The position numbers were made by a program, and so were the translations under genes. The notes beneath the pieces are model-generated. The model saw nothing but the letters and a program-made list of their open reading frames with translations. It had not been told where the DNA came from and ran no database searches. From JBBQDZ01 sp038237515 (GTDB taxonomy: Bacteria; Actinomycetota; Thermoleophilia; Gaiellales; Gaiellaceae): 29,558 nucleotides of DNA. This document shows, piece after piece, positions 23,129-29,558 of this stretch; position 1 is the stretch's first letter; every line of letters begins with the position of its first letter. The stretch covers positions 1-29,558 of the forward strand of contig JBBRYP010000059.1 in NCBI GenBank assembly GCA_038237515.1, read 5' to 3'.

Positions 23129-24354
23129 TCCGATCTCCCTCGCTCGTAGCGTAGCTCCCCCCCGACCAGGGTCGCGACCACGCGGTCGGGCGCGCCGCCG
23201 AAGACGACCGCGACGGAAGGGTCCTCCCAGGGAAGGTACGGCGAGCCCTCGAGGGAGACGACCGCGAGGTCGGCTGCCTTGCCCGAGACGAGCGAGCCGA
23301 TCTCTTTGTCGAGGCGGAGCGCCCGGGCGCCGCCGAGGGTCGCGAGCTCGAGCGCGTCGGTCGCGGAGAGAGCGTCCGGGCGCTGCTCGCGCGCCCGCGC
23401 ACCCAGGGCGACCGCACGAAGCTCGTCGAAATAGTCGAAGGAGGGAGCCGACGCGGGGCTGTCGGTGCCGATGCCGACCCGCACACCCGCCGTGCGGAGC
23501 TCCGCCAGCGGCGCCACGCCGCATCCGAGCGCGGCATTCGAGCGCGGGCAGTGGGCGACCCCCGTCCCGGCCCCGGCGAGCAGCTCGATCTCCTCCGCGT
23601 CGACGTGGACGCAGTGCGCCGCGACGACCTGCGGGCCGAGGAGGCCCGCCGAGGCGAGCAGTCGTGGCCCCGTCGTCCGCGGGGACGGCACGAGGTAGGA
23701 GTACCGGCCCCAGGAGCCGCCTCCGCTGCGGAGGTACGCGACCTCCCGAGCGCTCTCCGAGAGGTGCGTCGCGAGCGGCAGGCCGAGCTCGGCACACGCG
23801 GCGTACACCTCAAGGGAGGCCGAGTAGGGTGCGTGGGGCGAGACCCCCGGGCGGACGAGGCTCGAAAAGTGCTCCTCTGCTCGCTGCCGCTTGGCAGCGA
23901 ACTGCTCGAGCGCGCCCTGTACGTCCGAGCCGAAGACCTCGAGGTAGATCGTCGCGCGGAGGCCGAGCTCCCCGCAGGCCGCGGCGGCCGCACCGCTATA
24001 GGAGCAGTCGCCGACCGTGGTCACCCCCGATGCGAGCGATGCGGTGGCTCCGAGCCGGGCGATCGCGAGGTAGTCGCCCCACTGGAGGCGGGCCTTCCGC
24101 TCGATGTGGAGCGTGATCCACTCGGAGAAGTCGGCGAGCCCGTCGCCGAAGCCGGCGTAGACCGTGTACTCGAGATGGGTGTGCGCATTGACGAAGCCCG
24201 GCACGATCACGGCGTCCTCGTAGTGCGTCCCTCGGCCGAGCTCCGCCGCGGGCCCGACCCCGACGATGCGGTCTCCCTCGATCACAACCGCCCCGTCCTC
24301 GATCGGCTCCCCCTCGACGGGGCAGACCCAGTCGGCCGAGAGGACGGTTGCCAC
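23041..24354 (-). CDS. Amidohydrolase-superfamily deaminase/chlorohydrolase (AtzA/TrzN or aminofutalosine-deaminase-like)
   Basis: A 437-residue protein from GTG 24354. It has the subtype III amidohydrolase signature: a small N-terminal beta domain, then VPGFVNAHTHLE with metal ligands His58 and His60, SPHAPYS (His174), ATHLSES (His197), AAHCVHVD (His247), and GIGTDSPAS with Asp298, and a C-terminal return to the beta domain (GSLVSGKAADLAVV). Members hydrolyse C-N bonds of purine-like or triazine compounds; in actinobacteria one branch deaminates aminofutalosine in menaquinone synthesis. The branch cannot be fixed from sequence inspection. The last 29 codons overlap the TPR gene in another frame. 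It is divergent from an ABC exporter, 24 bp apart. Confidence 0.9.
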   Translation of the reverse strand: MATVLSADWVCPVEGEPIEDGAVVIEGDRIVGVGPAAELGRGTHYEDAVIVPGFVNAHTHLEYTVYAGFGDGLADFSEWITLHIERKARLQWGDYLAIARLGATASLASGVTTVGDCSYSGAAAAACGELGLRATIYLEVFGSDVQGALEQFAAKRQRAEEHFSSLVRPGVSPHAPYSASLEVYAACAELGLPLATHLSESAREVAYLRSGGGSWGRYSYLVPSPRTTGPRLLASAGLLGPQVVAAHCVHVDAEEIELLAGAGTGVAHCPRSNAALGCGVAPLAELRTAGVRVGIGTDSPASAPSFDYFDELRAVALGARAREQRPDALSATDALELATLGGARALRLDKEIGSLVSGKAADLAVVSLEGSPYLPWEDPSVAVVFGGAPDRVVATLVGGELRYERGRSEWPEVQHAANQARSRMLRSGSEPLLASPT

Positions 24355-24378
24355 GGCGGCAGAACCTACACTCGGACG

Positions 24379-25221
24379 ATGGCCGCCGCCGTTGCCGTCC
24401 GCGGGCTCCGAAAGCGCTACGGCAGGGTCGAAGCGCTCCGAGGGGTCGATCTCGAGCTCGCGGAGGGCGAGCTGCACGGGTTGATCGGCCCGAACGGCGC
24501 CGGCAAGTCGACGCTCGTCAAGATCGCCTGCGGACTCGTCCGCCCGACCTCTGGAGCCGCCGAGATCTGCGGAGCTCCGGCGGGCTCCCCCCGCGCCCGA
24601 CGCGCCGTCGGCTACCTGGCCGAGCTCTTCCGCTTCCCCGGCTGGATGACCGCGGACGAGCTGCTCCGGCTGCACCAGCGCCTCGCCGGGTCGCAGGGGG
24701 GCGAGAGGGAGCGCATGGAGCTGCTCGAGCTCGTCGACCTCGTCGCCGCGCGTGGCCGCCGCATCGAGGCGATGTCGAAGGGAATGCAGCAGCGGCTCGG
24801 CATCGCGCAGGCGCTCGTGGGATCGCCTCGCGTCCTGCTCCTCGACGAGCCGACGAGCGCGCTGGATCCCGGCGGCCGGCGGGCGGTTCGCGAGCTGCTC
24901 GAGGAGCTGCGGCGCCGTGGCCTCGCCGTCCTCCTCAATTCCCACCTGCTGAGCGAGGTCGAGCTCGTCTGCGATCGAGTGACGATCCTCTCCGGCGGGG
25001 TCGTCGTCAACGAGGGTGCTCCACACGCGCTGTCCGCCGCCCGCGGCGTCGAGGTCGAGACGGGCGGCGGCATCCGCCGCTTCGACGCCGCCACGCGGGA
25101 GGACGCGCCCGGCATCGTCGCAGAGCTCGTGGCGGCGGGCGAGCGGGTCTACGGCGTCCGCGTCGTCGCGCCGACCCTCGAGGAGGTCTACCTCGACGCG
25201 GTCGAGGGGGAGAGCGCATGA
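24379..25221 (+). CDS. ABC transporter ATP-binding protein
   Basis: A 280-residue protein from ATG 24379. Walker A is GPNGAGKST at 37-45; the signature is MSKGMQQRLGIAQAL, the variant with MSKG in place of LSGG common in CcmA/NatA-type exporters; Walker B is VLLLDEPTSALD; and the switch His is in LNSHLLSE. The final 60 residues form a C-terminal extension ending in PTLEEVYLDAVEGES, typical of ABC-2 export ATPases. Its TGA overlaps the ATG of the permease gene (ATGA), so the pair forms one exporter. The substrate is unknown; drug or lipid export and cytochrome-related roles cannot be told apart. Confidence 0.94.
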   Translation: MAAAVAVRGLRKRYGRVEALRGVDLELAEGELHGLIGPNGAGKSTLVKIACGLVRPTSGAAEICGAPAGSPRARRAVGYLAELFRFPGWMTADELLRLHQRLAGSQGGERERMELLELVDLVAARGRRIEAMSKGMQQRLGIAQALVGSPRVLLLDEPTSALDPGGRRAVRELLEELRRRGLAVLLNSHLLSEVELVCDRVTILSGGVVVNEGAPHALSAARGVEVETGGGIRRFDAATREDAPGIVAELVAAGERVYGVRVVAPTLEEVYLDAVEGESA

Positions 25222-26078
25222 GAGCCGTGCGCGCGATCGCCGGCTACGCCATGCGCGAGAGCCTGCGGCGGAAGGTCTTCCTGATCGTGCTCGTCCTGAC
25301 GATCGGCTTCCTCGCCCTCTACGCGCTGGGCGCCTGGAAGGCCTTTCAGGACACGCGGGCGTTCGCCTCGGGGACGAACACCGGGAACCTCGACACGCGC
25401 GTCCTCACCGGCGCGACCGTCCTCGGGCTCGCGATGTTCGCCACGCTCTTCCTCGGGGTGGTGCTCGCGGTCTTCCTGACGCTCGGCGTGGTCCGCGGCG
25501 ATGCGGAGCGCGGGCTCCTGCAGCCGCTCGTCGTCCGGCCCGTCGGCCGCTCCACCCTCCTCGTCGCGCGCTTCCTCGCGGCCGGCGGCGTCTGCGGCGC
25601 CTACGTCGCCGTCGTCTATGCCGCCACCGTCGTCATCACCGGGCTCGCGGGAGGCTGGTGGCCCGATCGACTCGTCCTGCCGGTGCTCGAGCTGGCCGGC
25701 GCGATCGTGCTCGTCGTCGCCCTCTCGCTGCTGGGCTCGGTGTTCCTGTCGGCGACCGCGAACGGGATCGCCGTCTTCATGCTCTTCGGCGGCGGGCTCG
25801 TCGCGGGCCTGCTCGGCCAGATCGGCCGGGCGATCCACTCCCACACGCTGAGCTCGATCGGGCGGATCAGCTCCTGGGCGCTGCCCTTCGAGGCGCTCTA
25901 CCAGGACGGGCTGCACGCGATCACCGAGAAGACCGCAGGCTTCACCCGGTTCGCGCTCGACCTGGGGCCGTTCGGGGGCGCGCAGGTCGGCGGCTGGGGC
26001 CTGCGTCTCTGGGCCGTCGCCTATCTCGGCATCGTCGGTGTGCTCGCCCTAGCTGGATTCGCCCGCAGAGACCTCTAG
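25218..26078 (+). CDS. ABC-2 type transporter permease
   Basis: A 286-residue membrane protein translationally coupled to the ATPase gene. It begins MRAVRAIAGYAMRESLRRKV, the cytoplasmic lead helix of ABC-2 permeases, and has about six transmembrane helices (first at about 20-38, then near 73-100, 118-140, 150-178, 184-200 and 262-282). The Glu in GDAERGLLQPLVVRPVGRS lies in the conserved cytoplasmic coupling loop of NosY-type permeases. A long extracellular loop (about 206-255) precedes the last helix. Its final 30 bp overlap tail-to-tail with the end of tatC on the other strand. Confidence 0.92.
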   Translation: MRAVRAIAGYAMRESLRRKVFLIVLVLTIGFLALYALGAWKAFQDTRAFASGTNTGNLDTRVLTGATVLGLAMFATLFLGVVLAVFLTLGVVRGDAERGLLQPLVVRPVGRSTLLVARFLAAGGVCGAYVAVVYAATVVITGLAGGWWPDRLVLPVLELAGAIVLVVALSLLGSVFLSATANGIAVFMLFGGGLVAGLLGQIGRAIHSHTLSSIGRISSWALPFEALYQDGLHAITEKTAGFTRFALDLGPFGGAQVGGWGLRLWAVAYLGIVGVLALAGFARRDL

Positions 26079-26825
26079 GAGCTCCGATGTCTGCCACCGG
26101 CGGTCGAAGAACACCGACAGCCAGATCGAGCCCTCGAAGAGCGCCATCAGCGGGATCATCTCGAGCACCGTCGTCACCGGGTCCACGCCCGGGAGTGCGA
26201 CCGCGAGCACCGCGACGATGAAGTAGCCCATCCGCCGGTTCTTGCGCAGCGTCCGCGTCGAGAGGATGCCGAGGCGGACGAGGGCGAGCACGAAGATCGG
26301 CAGCTCGAACATCACGCCTACGCCCATCAGCACGAGCAGCGCGAACGAGTAGTAGTCGCGGGCGCGGATCTGGACGTTGTAGATCTTGTCGTCGTAGTGG
26401 GTGAGGAAGCGGACGGCGCTCGGAAGGACGACGAAGTAGCCAAACGCGATCCCGCCCGCGAGGAGCCCGGTCGCGAATGCGACGAAGGCCGCCACCCTCT
26501 GTTGGAGGTTGTTGGCGAAGGCAGGCGCGAGGAAGCTCCAGAGCTGCCAGAGGAGTACTGGCAGGGAGACGGCGATCGCCGCCATCAGGCTGATCTTCAT
26601 CGACGTCAGGAAGGGTTCGGCGACGCCGAAGGTGATCGGGTGCTTGCGGTCTGCCGGGAGCGCCCGGTTCAAGAACTGGATGAGGTGCCGATGGAAGGCG
26701 AACGCGACGGCGAACGTCACGACCAGCACGGACAGCGAGACGATGATTCGAGTCCGCAGCTCGTCGAGGTGCTCGACGAGCGACGCCTCCTCGCCGTAGC
26801 CAAGGCGCCGCGGCAGACGCTTCAC
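26049..26825 (-). CDS. tatC: Sec-independent protein translocase TatC
   Basis: A 258-residue protein from GTG 26825, five bases after the tatA stop. Six transmembrane helices are visible. Family motifs: VEHLDELRTRI at the N-terminus with the conserved Glu-Leu-Arg-x-Arg, GVAEPFLTSMKISL, WQLWSFLAPAF, a Phe-rich FGYFVVLPSAVRFL, VMFELPIFVLAL, and VDPVTTVLEMIPLMALFE near the end. TatC with the TatB/TatA-type protein recognises twin-arginine signal peptides and moves folded proteins across the membrane. The 3' end overlaps the ABC permease gene by 30 bp in convergent orientation. Confidence 0.96.
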   Translation of the reverse strand: MKRLPRRLGYGEEASLVEHLDELRTRIIVSLSVLVVTFAVAFAFHRHLIQFLNRALPADRKHPITFGVAEPFLTSMKISLMAAIAVSLPVLLWQLWSFLAPAFANNLQQRVAAFVAFATGLLAGGIAFGYFVVLPSAVRFLTHYDDKIYNVQIRARDYYSFALLVLMGVGVMFELPIFVLALVRLGILSTRTLRKNRRMGYFIVAVLAVALPGVDPVTTVLEMIPLMALFEGSIWLSVFFDRRWQTSELLEVSAGESS

Positions 26826-26829
26826 GTGC

Positions 26830-27075
26830 TTACGCGACTGTGTCGCGCTCGCGCGGGGGCGGTGCCGACGCCTGCGTCGTCGTCTCGACCATCGGCGCGG
26901 GGAGCTCCGACGCCGGCAGGTCGTCGTCGTCCTTGCCCGAGCCGCTGATGGAGTCCTTGAACTCTCTCATCCCGCGGCCCATCGACCGGCCGATCTCGGG
27001 CAGACGTTTCGCCCCGAAGAGGAGCAGCGCGAGCAGTAGGAGCAGCACGATCTCGGTAGCACCGACGTTGGGCAT
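26830..27075 (-). CDS. tatA: Sec-independent protein translocase TatA/TatE
   Basis: An 81-residue protein from ATG 27075. One N-terminal transmembrane helix (about 7-21, TEIVLLLLLALLLF) is followed by the hallmark FGAKRLPEIGRSMGRGMREF amphipathic helix and an acidic tail with DDDD. The tail is unstructured and Pro/Thr-rich. It polymerises to form the Tat pore. It lies directly upstream of tatC and no separate tatB is in the window, so this may be a two-component Tat system or tatB is elsewhere. No ribosome site is evident at the start. Confidence 0.94.
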   Translation of the reverse strand: MPNVGATEIVLLLLLALLLFGAKRLPEIGRSMGRGMREFKDSISGSGKDDDDLPASELPAPMVETTTQASAPPPRERDTVA

Positions 27076-27130
27076 GCGTCGAGGATAGCAGCGTTTCGGC
27101 TCTCCGCCGGCCGGTGAGGGACGACTTACA

Positions 27131-28129
27131 TTGGGCCCTCGGAAGAAGCCGTTGGGCAGGCAGGTCGTCGTCGTGACCGCCGCCTCGAGCGGGCTCGGCC
27201 GTGCGATCGCGCGCGGCGCCGGCCGGCGGGGCGCGAAGGTGGTCGTCGCGGCCAGGAACGCGGAGGCCCTCGAGGCGGCGGTTCGCGAAGTGGAACGCTC
27301 CGGCGGCGAGGCGCTCGCAGTACCCACCGACGTGGCGGAGCAGGAGCAGGTGGAGGCGCTCGTCGAGCAGGCGCTCCAGCGGTTCGGCCGGATCGACACC
27401 TTCGTCGCGAACGCGATCGTCACCGTCTACGCGGAGGCGGACCGGCTCGAGCCGGACGAGCTCCGCCGTGTGCTCAACGTCAACTTCTTCGGCGCCGTCT
27501 ACGGCTACTGGGCCGCTCTCCCGCACCTCCGGTCGAGCCGCGGCACCTTCCTGCACGTCAGCTCTGCTCTCGCCTACCGCGGCATTCCCCTCCAGGCCGC
27601 GTACTGTGCCTCGAAGGCGGCCGGGCGCGCGTTCTTCGAATCCGCGCGCGTCGAGCTCGCGAAGGAGCGCGCGGGTGTCGGCGTCTGCCTCGTCCTGCCC
27701 GGCGCGATCAACACGCCCCAGTTCGACCGCGACCGCCAGAAGATCGGGTACCAGCCGCAGCCGATCCCGCCCATCTACGAGCCTGAGCCGTTCGCCGATG
27801 CGGTGCTCGCCTGCTGCGAGTCGCCGAGGCGCGAGCTGCCGGTCGGGTGGGGCGCCCAGAAGCTCCTCTGGGGCCAGAAGCTCTCTCCTCGAGCCGGTGA
27901 TCTGGTGCTGCTACGGAACGGTTGGAAGGGTCAGCACACCGGGGAGCCAAAGGCGCTCGGGAGTCCCGACAATCTCTTCGAGACGCTGCCCGGAGACCCG
28001 GGAGCGCGGGGGCGCTTCAGCGACCGGTCACGCCCCGGGACGACCTGGACCGCGCTGCGCCTGCTCAAACCGGCCTTGGCTAGACTGAATCACGAACCCG
28101 CCCGGAATCCCTCACGTGAAAAGGAATAG
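27131..28129 (+). CDS. Short-chain dehydrogenase/reductase with C-terminal extension
   Basis: A 332-residue protein from TTG 27131 with GAGGGA upstream. A Rossmann fold is clear: cofactor loop TAASSGLGRAIA, a basic VVVAARN after the second strand (favouring NADP), PTDVAEQEQ, and the catalytic Ser in HVSSALAYRG with Tyr and Lys in AAYCASKAAG. The usual NNAG after strand 4 is VANAIV, an atypical form. Residues about 225-332 are an extension that includes a WGAQKLLWGQKL segment and a charged, probably disordered tail, as in larger classical SDRs. The substrate is unknown. The sufC gene starts 12 bp downstream, so it may share a transcript with suf genes. Confidence 0.9.
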   Translation: MGPRKKPLGRQVVVVTAASSGLGRAIARGAGRRGAKVVVAARNAEALEAAVREVERSGGEALAVPTDVAEQEQVEALVEQALQRFGRIDTFVANAIVTVYAEADRLEPDELRRVLNVNFFGAVYGYWAALPHLRSSRGTFLHVSSALAYRGIPLQAAYCASKAAGRAFFESARVELAKERAGVGVCLVLPGAINTPQFDRDRQKIGYQPQPIPPIYEPEPFADAVLACCESPRRELPVGWGAQKLLWGQKLSPRAGDLVLLRNGWKGQHTGEPKALGSPDNLFETLPGDPGARGRFSDRSRPGTTWTALRLLKPALARLNHEPARNPSREKE

Positions 28130-28141
28130 AGGCCGCACGAA

Positions 28142-28926
<785 letters not shown>

Positions 28927-28930
<4 letters not shown>

Positions 28931-29558
28931 GCGCATCCGAGACCGAAGTCGTCGCCCAGATCGGCAGCGACTACAAGTACGGCTTCCACGACGTAGAGAA
29001 CTACGTCTTCAAATCCAAGCGCGGCCTCTCGAGGAACGTGGTCGAGGCGATCTCTGCCCACAAGGACGAGCCGGACTGGATGCGGAAGTCGCGTCTGAAG
29101 GCGCTCGACTACTTCCACGCGCGCCCGCTCCCCACCTGGGGCGGGAACCTCGGCGAGATCGACTTCGACAACATCTTCTACTACATCAAGCCGACCGAGA
29201 AGCAGGCCGATTCCTGGGAGGACCTGCCCCCCGACATCAAGAACACGTGGGACCGGCTGGGGATCCCGGAGGCCGAGCGCAAGTTCCTCGCCGGCGTCGG
29301 GGCGCAGTACGAGTCCGAGGTCGTCTACCACAAGCTCCAGGAGAGCCTGGCGGCGAAGGGCGTGATCTTCCTGGACATGGACTCGGGCCTGCGCGAGCAC
29401 GAGGACGTCGTCCGGCAGTACTTCGGCACGGTCATCCCCCAGAACGACAACAAGTTCGCGGCCCTGAACTCGGCGGTCTGGTCGGGCGGGTCGTTCATCT
29501 ACGTGCCGCCGGGGGTCAAGATCGAGATGCCGCTCCAGGCCTACTTCCGGATCAACGC
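28927..29558 (+). CDS. sufB: Fe-S cluster assembly scaffold SufB, 3' end beyond the window
   Basis: From ATG 28927, 210 codons are visible before the window ends. The N-terminal region is typical: YKYGFHDVENYVFKSKRGLS, the DEPDWMRKSRLKALDYF motif, PPDIKNTWDRLGIPEAERKF, the GVGAQYESEVVYHKLQESLA block, and SGGSFIYVPPGVKIEMPLQA, where the beta-helix core begins. The catalytic Cys of the C-terminal part is outside the window. SufB with SufC and SufD forms the scaffold for nascent clusters. Confidence 0.97.

Noticed and set aside
23551..24378. Long open stretch on the plus strand in frame with, and upstream of, the ABC ATPase
   Set aside because: It is the mirror of the amidohydrolase gene; the composition is charged and repetitive and the ATPase domain begins only at ATG 24379.

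Overview
The window is uniformly GC-rich DNA, with GTG and TTG starts common and many ATGA start/stop overlaps. It looks like a chromosomal segment of an actinobacterium. The A2-type haem-copper oxidase operon, the diheme cytochrome c lipoprotein, the small DUF6458-like membrane protein and several lineage-type hypothetical proteins point, by inference only, to Thermoleophilia (Gaiellales/Solirubrobacterales). I see no insertion sequence, phage gene, CRISPR array, tRNA or rRNA.

Left part (1-6390): the last codons of a probable asparagine synthetase; a PLP-dependent decarboxylase split by a one-base frameshift; a secreted DUF1996 protein; a response-regulator/HD-GYP protein with a degenerate receiver; a 62-residue secreted Lys/Thr/Pro peptide; a secreted Cys/Trp-containing hypothetical protein; and an HtrA-type protease with a PDZ domain.

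Signalling region (6391-15584): an OmpR-type regulator and its histidine kinase are divergent from htrA, which recalls mprA-mprB-pepD of mycobacteria. There follow a multi-hairpin palindromic repeat whose edge supplies the stop codon of a LuxR-type regulator, an exported allene-oxide-cyclase-barrel-like protein, a CheY-like protein with a CHASE3 histidine kinase, a Cys-rich repeat lipoprotein, a histidine phosphatase, a GAF histidine kinase and a DUF6458-like membrane protein.

Respiratory region (15728-21793): an aa3-type cytochrome c oxidase operon: coxB fused to cytochrome c, ctaD (apparently starting at CTG), a double USP-like protein, ctaE, and a membrane-anchored USP-like protein. It meets head-on a four-gene run on the minus strand: amidohydrolase, TPR membrane protein, STAS protein, diheme cytochrome c lipoprotein. 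The three USP-like domains woven into the oxidase operon are the most distinctive gene-level feature of the window.

Right part (24379-29558): an ABC exporter pair, tatC and tatA, a short-chain dehydrogenase, then sufC and the start of sufB (cut by the window edge), which belong to Fe-S cluster assembly.
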